NCBI GenBank assembly: GCA_900769815.1
Contig: CAAGID010000011.1
Location: 37,468-101,467 of the forward strand
Length of the DNA stretch: 64,000 bases
From: Clostridia bacterium
Lineage (GTDB): Bacteria; Bacillota; Clostridia; Christensenellales; QALW01
Direction: 5' to 3'
Of this stretch, positions 26,688 to 35,225 are shown piece by piece. The stretch's first letter is position 1. Every line of letters starts with the position of its first letter. A program made the translations under genes and the position numbers. Below the pieces are notes generated by a model. That model saw only the letters and a list, made by a program, of their open reading frames with translations. It made no database searches and had not been told where the DNA came from.

Positions 26688-28490
26688 ATGGCACGTAACA
26701 GGTATATGGACGACGAAAAAGAGACTAAAAAATTTACCATAGTCTTATTAAAACGCCTACTAAAATATATGTTTCCTTTCAAAAAGAAATTTATTTTAGG
26801 CTTATCTCTTCTTGTTGTAAACGTACTTATTTCACTTATATGGCCAATGCTTGTTCAGTGGCTTATTGATAACGTACTTAATATTGAAGGACATTTTGCA
26901 AACAGCGTAGCCGCAATTCTTTCTTCAATTGGTATAGTTTCGCTTATCCTTTTTATAGACGTATTTATTGCCTCCAAAAGAGTTCTTATTATAACCGAGC
27001 TTGGACATTTCACAATTCACGATATACGAAAAGATATCTTCGACCACGTACAGAGCCTCGATTTCAAGTATTTTGACGACAGACCTGCCGGTAAAATTCT
27101 TGTTAGAATAACGTCCTACGTTGACGGACTTTCGCACTTGTTATCAAGTTCCCTTTTACAACTTATAGTCGACGTTTTTACATTGCTTTGCATCATAATA
27201 ATATTGTTTTCAATGAACGTAAGGCTTACACTTTTAAGTCTCTTAATACTTATTCCCCTTTGTGTTTTCATATCTGTAATGAGAAAAGTAATCGCACAAG
27301 GTTCACGCCGTGTAAGAACAAAAGTAAGTAACCGTACTGCCTATATACACGAAAACCTTATGGGAATTAACGTGACACAAGCCTTCAACCGCCAAGATGT
27401 TAACAGTAAAGAACTTGTAAGACTTGATGATGACGTTAATAAAGTATATACCAAATTTATTCTTGCCGTTTCTTCTATGGGCCCTGCCGTTGATATTTTT
27501 TCAACTTTAGGAACTATTCTTGTATACTTCTTTGCAATTAAATTCATTTCAAACGGCGAAATGACTTTGGGGGCACTTACAGCATTTACTTCATATATGT
27601 CACGTTTCTGGCAGCCTATTTCATCATTTACAAATATTTTTAATCAGTTCAGCGAAGCAGCCGGAAATATTGAACGCATTTTTGAAACCATAGATACCCC
27701 TGCTGAAATTTCTGATGCCGAAAATGCCTACGATCTCCCCGACATTAAGGGCAGTGTCGAATATAAAAACGTTTCCTTCTCTTATGATAACGAAACAAAC
27801 GTTCTTGAAAACGTTTCCTTTAAAGTAAAGCCCGGCGAAATGATAGCACTCGTCGGTCCTACCGGTGCGGGAAAAACCACCATAGTCAGCCTGCTTTCAC
27901 GTTTTTACGATGCAAATGATGGCACTGTTGAAATCGACGGACACAACGTAAAAGACGTTACCCTTAATTCATTAAGGACTCAGGTTGGCGTTATGATGCA
28001 GGATTCATTTATTTTCTCGGGCACCGTTATTGATAATATCCGTTATGGCCGTCCTGATGCAACGGACGAAGAATGTATTGCCGCTGCTGAAAAGATATAT
28101 GCCTCTGAATTTATTGAATCCTTGCCAAAGGGCTATTATACTAAACTTGAAGAACGAGGTGCAGGACTTTCAGCAGGACAAAGACAACTTATATCCTTTG
28201 CCCGTGCTATTCTTGCCGATCCGAAAATTCTTGTACTTGACGAAGCTACTTCGTCAATTGATACAAAAACAGAAATGCTTATTCAACAAGCTTTGCAAAA
28301 GCTTTTAGAGAACAGAACAAGTTTTGTTATCGCACACAGACTTTCTACCATCAAGCGTGCAGACCAAATAATGTGTATTGCCAATAAAGGCATTGCCGAA
28401 AAGGGTACTCATCAGGAGCTTATGGATATGAAAGGCATATATTACGAACTAAATATGAGCCAATATAAAGCATTGGTTAATAAGGAGTAA
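26688..28490 (+). CDS. ABC exporter half-transporter, canonical nucleotide site
   Basis: A 600-residue half-transporter with membrane domain then ATPase: Walker A GPTGAGKT near 390, signature LSAGQRQL near 494, Walker B ILVLDEATSSID near 513 with the catalytic Glu. It pairs with the preceding gene, whose own site is degenerate, so the working unit is probably a heterodimer. The start at 26688 follows AGGAGGTGG closely. It ends 2 bases before rmuC. Confidence 0.93.
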   Translation: MARNRYMDDEKETKKFTIVLLKRLLKYMFPFKKKFILGLSLLVVNVLISLIWPMLVQWLIDNVLNIEGHFANSVAAILSSIGIVSLILFIDVFIASKRVLIITELGHFTIHDIRKDIFDHVQSLDFKYFDDRPAGKILVRITSYVDGLSHLLSSSLLQLIVDVFTLLCIIIILFSMNVRLTLLSLLILIPLCVFISVMRKVIAQGSRRVRTKVSNRTAYIHENLMGINVTQAFNRQDVNSKELVRLDDDVNKVYTKFILAVSSMGPAVDIFSTLGTILVYFFAIKFISNGEMTLGALTAFTSYMSRFWQPISSFTNIFNQFSEAAGNIERIFETIDTPAEISDAENAYDLPDIKGSVEYKNVSFSYDNETNVLENVSFKVKPGEMIALVGPTGAGKTTIVSLLSRFYDANDGTVEIDGHNVKDVTLNSLRTQVGVMMQDSFIFSGTVIDNIRYGRPDATDEECIAAAEKIYASEFIESLPKGYYTKLEERGAGLSAGQRQLISFARAILADPKILVLDEATSSIDTKTEMLIQQALQKLLENRTSFVIAHRLSTIKRADQIMCIANKGIAEKGTHQELMDMKGIYYELNMSQYKALVNKE

Positions 28491-28492
28491 TT

Positions 28493-29743
28493 ATGGAATA
28501 CGTACTTTTAGTTCTGCTTTTGATAATCGCAGTTTTTTTGCTTATCATCTTAAAAAGACTGTATTCAAAAGAAAGAGACGAATCCCTAAAAAAAGAAAAC
28601 GAAACCTTAAAAAATATGATTCTGCAACAAAACGGCGAATTAAGAAGAGAATTAAACTCTACCTTATCAAACTATAATACTGCTGTTAATAATACTGTTA
28701 ATCAGCAGATTACCCTATTACAGAATCAGATGAAGGAGTTTTCACAGGCTCAGCGTGATGCTTCGGAGCATGAAAGACGCCAACTTGAAGAAATGCGAAG
28801 AACAATGGAAAATAACCTTCGCTCTATTCAGTCAGACAACGCTGAAAAGCTTGAAAAAATGCGTGAAACCGTTGACGAAAAACTTTCATCAACCCTTGAA
28901 AAACGCTTAAGTGAGAGCTTTAAGACAGTTGGACAGCAGCTGGAAAACGTATATAAAGGTCTTGGCGAAATGCAGACCCTTGCCTCAAGCGTCGGTGACC
29001 TTAAATCTGCCCTTACAAACGTGAAAATACGAGGTACCTGGGGCGAAGTTTCCCTTGACAACTTACTTTCACAGCTTCTCTCTCCTGAACAATACAAGCA
29101 TAACGTTAAGCCTAATCCCAGAAAAAGTAACATCGTTGAATTCTGTATTTGCCTGCCTAATAACGAAAACAACGATATCGTTTACTTACCCATTGACTGC
29201 AAATTTCCCATTGAAGATTATCTTCGCCTTTGCGAAGCCTCGGAGGCAGGCGATACTGCCGGTATTGAAAGTGCCTCAAAGAGTCTTGAAAATTCAATAA
29301 AAGCCTCTGCAAGAACTATTCGCGATAAATACATTGACCCGCCCTTTACAACAGATTTTGCAATTATGTATCTGCCTATTGAAGGACTTTATGCAGAAGT
29401 TGCAAAAAAGGTTGGGCTTTGCGAGCTTTTACAGCGTGAATACCGTGTTACCGTTGCAGGACCTACCACAATAGGTGCTTTTCTTAACAGTCTTCAGCTT
29501 GGCTTTAAGACACTTGCAATACAAAAGCGTACAAGCCAGATTACCAAGCTTCTTACAGATATTAAAAAGAATTTCGGTGTGTTTGCTAACTTGCTTGAGG
29601 TAACACGTAAAAAGCTTGATGAAGCAAGCGGAAAAATTGCAGATGCCACTTCCAGATACCAGAAAATTGATAATTTATTAGGTAAGGCTGACACTTACGT
29701 TATTGAAGAAACGCCCGCGTTACCCGACGAAACTGAAAATTAA
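28493..29743 (+). CDS. rmuC: RmuC-family DNA recombination protein
   Basis: A 416-residue protein with an N-terminal membrane helix (about 2-21), a long coiled coil (about 28-150; RERE/QLEEMRRTMENN-type heptads) and the RmuC domain (about 150-400), which includes the conserved block VKIRGTWGEVSLDNLLSQLL and a nuclease-like core (IVEFCICLP, YLPIDCKFPIEDY). In E. coli RmuC limits rearrangements at inverted repeats. It starts 2 bases after the exporter gene, with which it is probably co-transcribed although no functional link is obvious. Confidence 0.92.
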   Translation: MEYVLLVLLLIIAVFLLIILKRLYSKERDESLKKENETLKNMILQQNGELRRELNSTLSNYNTAVNNTVNQQITLLQNQMKEFSQAQRDASEHERRQLEEMRRTMENNLRSIQSDNAEKLEKMRETVDEKLSSTLEKRLSESFKTVGQQLENVYKGLGEMQTLASSVGDLKSALTNVKIRGTWGEVSLDNLLSQLLSPEQYKHNVKPNPRKSNIVEFCICLPNNENNDIVYLPIDCKFPIEDYLRLCEASEAGDTAGIESASKSLENSIKASARTIRDKYIDPPFTTDFAIMYLPIEGLYAEVAKKVGLCELLQREYRVTVAGPTTIGAFLNSLQLGFKTLAIQKRTSQITKLLTDIKKNFGVFANLLEVTRKKLDEASGKIADATSRYQKIDNLLGKADTYVIEETPALPDETEN

Positions 29744-29796
29744 CTTTTTTCATCAAAATTTTTATATACATAAATCAGATATTATAGTATAATTAT

Positions 29797-29829
29797 ATTC
29801 GGTGTAAAATATTTGCACCGAATAATTTT
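29797..29829 (+). terminator. Terminator-like hairpin between rmuC and the small anchored proteins
   Basis: ATTCGGTG pairs with CACCGAAT (8 base pairs) and is followed by AATTTTTT. A TATAAT at 29788-29793 with TATACA 17 bases upstream lies just before it, so the start point of a downstream promoter would fall in its 5' arm. Confidence 0.6.
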
Positions 29830-29842
29830 TTGAGCGTGAGAA

Positions 29843-30511
29843 ATGGATACGAAGAGAAAATCAAAAATAACATCAATGATCATCAGTATTGTTCTGATAA
29901 TAGTTTTGTCTGTTGTATTTTTCAACATTCGGAAAAACTATCTTTATACTAACCGTGACAGGCTTATTATATTCTGCTATGAAACCAATATTTCAGGTTC
30001 TGACGGCGAAAAATGGGCAGAGCATTTAAAAAATCAATTTCCTGAAATTTCTGATTTTGAAGTAAGCGTATATGAAACAAAATCTGCGGGAAATGACTCT
30101 ATTACCATCACTACAGAAAACGGATGGTCACAGATTGTTACCCGTTTAGGTGCAGGCGAAGGCGATATTTTGCTTGTGGATAATGAAATCTTTTATTCCG
30201 TTCTTCTTGAAAATGAAATGCTTGTTCCCCTCGAAGGAAATTTTGATACTCCCGTTACCGATAAAAACGGTGTTATTTTCGGCATCGACGTTACAAAAAA
30301 AACTGTTGAGGGACTTTTAAACTATGATACAAGTCAGTATGTTGGAAAAGGTCAAAAACTTCCTATAAGGCCTGTTGAAAATACTTCTTTTGAATTTAAC
30401 GAATTTAACTATTCCCCGAGAATTATTGCCGTGATATATAAAGGCTCTGAAAGAATTGAGCAGTCGCAGGAAATTCTTAACAGTCTTTTTGGGGAGGATA
30501 CAAATGAATAA
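29843..30511 (+). CDS. Membrane-anchored protein of unknown function, first of a tandem pair
   Basis: A 222-residue protein with a basic N-terminus, one transmembrane helix (about 10-28) and an exported domain. The domain has alternating strands and helices (RLIIFCYETN, EKWAEHLKNQFPEI, DILLVDNEIFYSVLLEN, MLVPLEGNF) that recall half of a solute-binding protein, but no complete family is recognised. Its neighbour resembles it in layout and in the strand-helix-strand block near 110-145. The ATG follows GTGAG, a weak ribosome-binding site, and lies 13 bases after a terminator-like hairpin. Confidence 0.65.
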   Translation: MDTKRKSKITSMIISIVLIIVLSVVFFNIRKNYLYTNRDRLIIFCYETNISGSDGEKWAEHLKNQFPEISDFEVSVYETKSAGNDSITITTENGWSQIVTRLGAGEGDILLVDNEIFYSVLLENEMLVPLEGNFDTPVTDKNGVIFGIDVTKKTVEGLLNYDTSQYVGKGQKLPIRPVENTSFEFNEFNYSPRIIAVIYKGSERIEQSQEILNSLFGEDTNE

Positions 30512-31091
30512 ACTGAAATACGCCTTAAGCCACGGAAAGCTGATTATTTTTATCCTTATAATCTCAGTATGCCTCATAACTTCGGGAGTTTTTGACGTAA
30601 TTTCTCAAATCAATTCGGCTGAAAACGGAATAGAAATACTGCTTATTGACGTTTATCTTTCAAAAGGCGACAGCAACAGCCTTGCAAAAAGCGTAAAAAA
30701 AGCAACCAACATACAATACGTTGGCGTTGCAACCATAGATGAAAAGGATACCCGTGATTATATAAAGACCGTAAGCAACTATACTTTTACCGATTATCTA
30801 AATGATACAGCAGAGTCAAAAGACACGGAAATAATTTTTGTTACCGAAAAGCTTTTGCCCGAAGTATATTTAATGAAAAACATCGTTCCCTTAGCTATTG
30901 ACGGTAAATTTAGTGAAACTTGTTATTATAGCGGTATTTTATACGCTTTTCCGTTAAAAAACGTTTACGTAACTGATTATAATGCAGAGATAATTTCTTT
31001 ACAAGAAAATACTTATGCCATTTTATTAGAAGGCGATCATACAGAGGATGCTCGTAATTATTTAATGAATTTATCAGCGGAGGCAAAATAA
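30504..31091 (+). CDS. Membrane-anchored protein of unknown function, second of a tandem pair
   Basis: A 195-residue protein with one N-terminal transmembrane helix (about 12-30) and an exported alpha/beta domain. The block EIIFVTEKLLPEVYLMKNIVPL parallels DILLVDNEIFYSVLLENEML of the preceding protein, suggesting old duplication. It starts at ATG 30504 after GGGGAGG and overlaps the previous gene by 8 bases; a longer reading with a start 48 bases upstream is less likely. Its stop overlaps the start of the M20 peptidase gene (TAATG), so the three are one coupled unit. Confidence 0.65.
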   Translation: MNKLKYALSHGKLIIFILIISVCLITSGVFDVISQINSAENGIEILLIDVYLSKGDSNSLAKSVKKATNIQYVGVATIDEKDTRDYIKTVSNYTFTDYLNDTAESKDTEIIFVTEKLLPEVYLMKNIVPLAIDGKFSETCYYSGILYAFPLKNVYVTDYNAEIISLQENTYAILLEGDHTEDARNYLMNLSAEAK

Positions 31092-32917
31092 TGTATTCAC
31101 AAACTTGCACACAAAAAAAGCCAAGTACTTTAAAAACAGTTATAACCGTAATATTGCTGATACTTTTTGTATTGGCTCTTTATGTTGCTTTTTCATTTAT
31201 TTCCCCTGAAAACGCAACCTCTGCAGCCGGTGCCGCTTTGCTTGTTTCATTACTTATAGCATATTACGTTTTAAAGCCTTCATCAAGCAGTTACACCTAT
31301 GAAATTGATAATAATGTGCTTAACATTAAACAGATTTCAGGTAAAAGAATCGTTAAAGATTTAAAAATTAACAAATCAGATATTACTGACCTAAAAAAAG
31401 GTAAAGGCGGTATAAGATTATATTCTCAGGGAAATATCCCCTACACCTTTAGTGCGAATGGTAAATCATACACTTTTGCTCCTGATGAAAATATGCTTAA
31501 TTATCTTGAAAATACATCTTTTACTGATGCTTACATTGATACTAACTTTGATAATCTTATTGAAGAATTAAAAAAGGTTATTGCTATCCCTTCAGTAAAA
31601 GAACCTGCTTTAGAAAATATGCCCTTTGGCAAACCCTGTGCAGACGTTCTTGCATATACCCTTAATCTTTGTGAAAGCTTTGGTATGAGAACGAAGAATC
31701 TTGATAACTACTGCGGTTGGGCAGAAATCGGAGAAGGCGAAAAGCTTATTGCAATTCTTTGCCACTTAGACGTTGTTCCGGCAGGCGACGGTTGGAACAC
31801 TGACCCCTTTAAGGGAATTATAAAAGACGGCGAGCTTTTAGGCAGAGGTGCTATGGATGATAAAGGTCCTGCCATTGCCGCTATTTACAGTGTTGCCGCC
31901 ATCAAGGAGAAGTTTAAAAATATTCCCGCAAGAGTAAGGGTCATTTTCGGTTGCGACGAAGAAAGCGGTTGGGGTTGTATGGAAAGATATGCAAAAACCG
32001 AGGAAATGCCCCATATGGCTTTTACTCCCGATGCTGAATATCCCGTCATCATTACTGAAAAAGGTATTGCACACTTCAGTATAAGCACAAGTCTTGAAGA
32101 AGGTGAATATCAGCTTTATTTAAATGGTGGGCTTAGAGCAAATATGGTACCTGACAAGGCTCAGGCAACAATTATCGGTAATATTGATAAGCTTTTTAGC
32201 GTTCTTAATAATTATGACGTGCATTCAAGAGGCTTAAGCTTTTCAACAAAAGGTAACGTTCTTGAAATTGAAGCGGTTGGCACAAGTGCACACGGTTCTA
32301 CCCCCGAAAAAGGCAAAAATGCCTTCTTTGAACTCTTTAAATTCATTAAGGTTCTTGACCTTAAAGGCAGTCAAGGCGAATTTATTGATAATATGCTTTC
32401 CATATTTACCGACAAATGTGACGGAAGCGGTGCAAACTTAAATATCAGCGACGAAATTTCAGGTAGTCTTTCATTAAATTTAGGTATGTGTTTTATAGGA
32501 AAAAATGAATTTTATCCCGAAATGAATGATGATTCCTGTAAAATCGTTATTGATATCCGCTACCCCGTTTCATACGGTATTGAAGATATTTCTGCAAGAC
32601 TTCAAGGGTCATTACCTTCCTCTTGGGAATGTGAAATCGAGCATCATCAGAATCCCCATCACGTAAATAAAGACTCTCTTCTTGTTAAAACATTACTTGA
32701 GGTTTACAAAAATTATACAGGCAGAGACGAAGCTCCCCTTGCTATAGGCGGCGGCACATATGCAAGAACTCTGCCCGGAAAAGCAGTTGCTTTCGGTGTT
32801 CAATTTCTTGACAGACCTGACCGTTTGCATCAGCCTAACGAAGGTATCAATCTTGATGATTTAAAGATAAGTGCAAAAATGTTTGCAAGTGCTTTGGAAA
32901 AACTTATTTTCAGTTAA
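31091..32917 (+). CDS. M20-family (PepV-like) dipeptidase fused to a membrane module
   Basis: A 608-residue protein. Residues 15-60 form two transmembrane helices and 65-130 a small beta-rich domain that resembles bacterial PH-like folds (YEIDNNVLNIKQISGKRIVK). From about 150 on it is a zinc dipeptidase of the PepV/Sapep type: His225 and Asp227 in CHLDVV, GAMDDKG at 253-259, the catalytic Glu290/291 in CDEESGWG, and RLHQPNE near the C-terminus. PepV enzymes are normally soluble proteins of about 470 residues, so the membrane module is an addition. It starts at TAATG within the preceding gene's stop. Confidence 0.88.
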   Translation: MYSQTCTQKKPSTLKTVITVILLILFVLALYVAFSFISPENATSAAGAALLVSLLIAYYVLKPSSSSYTYEIDNNVLNIKQISGKRIVKDLKINKSDITDLKKGKGGIRLYSQGNIPYTFSANGKSYTFAPDENMLNYLENTSFTDAYIDTNFDNLIEELKKVIAIPSVKEPALENMPFGKPCADVLAYTLNLCESFGMRTKNLDNYCGWAEIGEGEKLIAILCHLDVVPAGDGWNTDPFKGIIKDGELLGRGAMDDKGPAIAAIYSVAAIKEKFKNIPARVRVIFGCDEESGWGCMERYAKTEEMPHMAFTPDAEYPVIITEKGIAHFSISTSLEEGEYQLYLNGGLRANMVPDKAQATIIGNIDKLFSVLNNYDVHSRGLSFSTKGNVLEIEAVGTSAHGSTPEKGKNAFFELFKFIKVLDLKGSQGEFIDNMLSIFTDKCDGSGANLNISDEISGSLSLNLGMCFIGKNEFYPEMNDDSCKIVIDIRYPVSYGIEDISARLQGSLPSSWECEIEHHQNPHHVNKDSLLVKTLLEVYKNYTGRDEAPLAIGGGTYARTLPGKAVAFGVQFLDRPDRLHQPNEGINLDDLKISAKMFASALEKLIFS

Positions 32918-32924
32918 AAAATTG

Positions 32925-32953
32925 TTGAAGAATATCGTTTTTTTTGTTATAAT
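32925..32953 (+). promoter_or_regulatory. Sigma-A promoter for the DUF951/lepB operon
   Basis: TTGAAG (32925-32930), a 17-base spacer and TATAAT (32948-32953), about 30 bases before the DUF951 start. Confidence 0.65.
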
Positions 32954-32984
32954 AATTAAATAACATATATTTTCGGAGTATAAG

Positions 32985-33170
32985 ATGTTTGATGTTGCTT
33001 TAGGAGATACCGTAATAACAAAAAAGAACCACCCTTGCGGAAGCAATAGTTGGGAATGTGTTAGGTGTGGTGCAGATATTAAACTTAAATGTCTTACTTG
33101 CGGAAGAATAATTATGCTGGACCGCGAAGAATGTATGAAACGCACAAAAAAAATTATTAAGGCGGAATAA
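32985..33170 (+). CDS. DUF951 (YyzM-like) zinc-ribbon protein
   Basis: A 61-residue protein. The N-terminal GDTVITKKNHPCGSNSWE and the pairs CVRCG and CLTCG followed by MLDREECMKRTKK are the hallmark of DUF951 (PF06107), a conserved small Firmicutes protein of unknown function with Cys ligands for a metal. ATG follows CGGAG. It begins a transcript that continues 2 bases later with the signal peptidase gene. Confidence 0.88.
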   Translation: MFDVALGDTVITKKNHPCGSNSWECVRCGADIKLKCLTCGRIIMLDREECMKRTKKIIKAE

Positions 33171-33172
33171 AA

Positions 33173-34345
33173 ATGTCAAGAAAGCGAAAAGAAAGCGAAG
33201 ACTTTTTTAATTTATTTAATGTAGAAAACTTATTAAGTGACGAAAACTCAGACACTCAAGAAAATACTGAACAGGAATCTTCTGAAAATTTTATTTCCAT
33301 TGCGTTTATGAAGGGTGAGTCTGTTGATGATTCCCCCAAAAAGGAGAAACTCAGCCCTGCCCAAACTACAATGTTTGAGTATGAGAATTTCTTTGAGCCT
33401 GAAAAAGATCTTAAAGAATATACTTTAGAGGGAGAAGAAGTTTCTCAGCAAGAAGCAAAATCCCCCATTGCGGAAGAAAGTTACGATGAAACTGAATCTC
33501 TTGTAAGTGAGGAAAATAAAGAATATACTGAGCCAATGCAAGAGTTTTTTATTGAAGAATTTTCTCAAAGCAATACCTTTGAAGAATCAGAAATAGTTTC
33601 AATGCTCGAAAATAATCCTCTTGATGCTGAGCAAACACCCCCTGATATTTATATTGAAGCCGATGATTCGAATATTTTTGACAATATTTTTTCTTTTGAC
33701 GAAATAAAAAAACTTACCCCCGAAAAATTTGAAACCCCTTACATTCACAAGGGTTCAAAAGGAGACCGCATTCGTTACAGACTTTTCTTACCTTCAAAAA
33801 GAAACGCAAAATTAAACAGGTTAAAAAAGAATATGTTTAGTTGGATAATTACTATAATATCAGCTATCTTGATTGCTATAATCTTACGTTCCTATGTTTT
33901 TGTTATAGCAACCGTAGACGGTCCCAGTATGTTGCCTACTTTAAGCAATAAAGAAAAATTATTTGTAACAAAATACACCTATAAATTCTCAGACTTTCAG
34001 CGTGGAGATATTGTAATCTGCAAATATGATTCCCCTGCATACCCCGACGTTTACGTTAAGAGAATTGTAGCTTTAAGCGGCGATATAGTAAGCATAGTTA
34101 ATGGTAAGCTGATTGTTAACGACGAAATAATTGAGGAAGATTATATCCTTGAGCCAATGGTCTATGATATGGATCCGGTATACGTACACGAGGGCTACGT
34201 TTTTGTTATGGGTGATAATAGAAATAATTCAGCTGACAGCCGTAAGCCTTCCATTGGTGCTATAGAAGAAGACCTTATTATCGGCAAAGTACAATTCAGG
34301 ATTTCTCCATTAAATAAAATGGGCTCGTTGGAGGAGAAAAAGTGA
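33173..34345 (+). CDS. lepB: Signal peptidase I with a long acidic N-terminal extension
   Basis: A 390-residue protein. Residues 1-200 are hydrophilic and strongly acidic, with many Glu/Asp/Ser and no predicted fold. Residues about 222-246 form the membrane helix, followed by the type I signal peptidase domain: catalytic Ser252 in GPSMLPT, general base Lys296 in YVKRIVALSGD, and MGDNRNNSADSR near 347. Usual Firmicutes enzymes have fewer than 200 residues and only a short cytoplasmic N-terminus, so the extension is notable and would lie in the cytoplasm. Its stop overlaps the GTG start of the metallophosphoesterase. Confidence 0.92.
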   Translation: MSRKRKESEDFFNLFNVENLLSDENSDTQENTEQESSENFISIAFMKGESVDDSPKKEKLSPAQTTMFEYENFFEPEKDLKEYTLEGEEVSQQEAKSPIAEESYDETESLVSEENKEYTEPMQEFFIEEFSQSNTFEESEIVSMLENNPLDAEQTPPDIYIEADDSNIFDNIFSFDEIKKLTPEKFETPYIHKGSKGDRIRYRLFLPSKRNAKLNRLKKNMFSWIITIISAILIAIILRSYVFVIATVDGPSMLPTLSNKEKLFVTKYTYKFSDFQRGDIVICKYDSPAYPDVYVKRIVALSGDIVSIVNGKLIVNDEIIEEDYILEPMVYDMDPVYVHEGYVFVMGDNRNNSADSRKPSIGAIEEDLIIGKVQFRISPLNKMGSLEEKK

Positions 34346-35190
34346 AATACCTTGTTCTTTCCGACATTCACGGTAACAACGTAGCTTTGGATGCCGTGCT
34401 TGAAAAAGTACCGAAAAACAGATATGATAAAATCCTCGTTCTCGGCGATAACGTAGGTGACGGTCCTTGTCCTGACAAGGTATTAAAGAGACTTACTGAC
34501 CTTGATGCAATTATGATCGCAGGAAACCGTGAAGATCTTGCAACACAGCATTTTAACGGTTTTCCCGAAACACAAGAGGCTCTTCAATGGAAGTTTATGC
34601 GTGATTCTGTAGACTTTCTTGATTTAAGGCAACGTGATTTTATTGCAAAATTAAATAATCAACATACCGTTAAGGATGGAGATATTTCAATTAAAATGGT
34701 TCACGGTTCGCCTTTTTCTGTAAGAGAACTGCTCTATTTAAACCAACCTAACCGACTTAATGAATGTCTTGATTCTATAAGCGAGAGCATCCTTTTATGC
34801 GGACATAATCATTTTCAGTTTGCTTACGTTGATCCTAATGATAAACTTGTCCTTAACCCGGGTTCTGTAGGTTTAAGTCAGAAAGGCGAAGCTTTCCGAG
34901 CTGATTATGCTATTTTAAATATTCATCATAATCAGTATTCATTTGAGCTCAATCACACCTATTACGACGGCGAAAAAATCAGACAGGAATACATAGCCCG
35001 CAATTTATGGGACAGCACCATATGGGGTCAGCTTGCTTTTAGAGAAATGAGTGAAGGAAAGACTTATATTGTCGGCTTTGCAAGATTCGTTTATAACCTG
35101 GCAAAATCAAAAAATGCTTCAACGCACCCTCTTGATGATTCGATATGGCTTGAAGCCTCTGCAAAATGGGATTGGAGTTGTGTAAAATAA
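34342..35190 (+). CDS. Calcineurin-like metallophosphoesterase
   Basis: A 282-residue protein with the metallophosphoesterase motifs in order: SDIHGN (7-12), LGDNVGDGP, AGNRED, MVHGS and CGHNHFQF. They give a two-metal site in a YfcE/DUF2437-type fold; the substrate is not evident. A C-terminal helical extension (about 210-282) follows the core. The start is GTG, overlapping the lepB stop by 4 bases (GTGA), so the two are coupled. A terminator follows directly. Confidence 0.88.
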   Translation: MKYLVLSDIHGNNVALDAVLEKVPKNRYDKILVLGDNVGDGPCPDKVLKRLTDLDAIMIAGNREDLATQHFNGFPETQEALQWKFMRDSVDFLDLRQRDFIAKLNNQHTVKDGDISIKMVHGSPFSVRELLYLNQPNRLNECLDSISESILLCGHNHFQFAYVDPNDKLVLNPGSVGLSQKGEAFRADYAILNIHHNQYSFELNHTYYDGEKIRQEYIARNLWDSTIWGQLAFREMSEGKTYIVGFARFVYNLAKSKNASTHPLDDSIWLEASAKWDWSCVK

Positions 35191-35192
35191 TA

Positions 35193-35221
35193 GGTTCAGC
35201 ACTTAGCTGAACCGTTTTTTT
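35193..35221 (+). terminator. Intrinsic terminator, 4 bases before dusB
   Basis: GGTTCAGC pairs with GCTGAACC (35206-35213) and is followed by G and seven T. The next gene's ATG is at 35226, leaving no room for a Shine-Dalgarno site. Confidence 0.9.
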
Positions 35222-35225
35222 AGAT

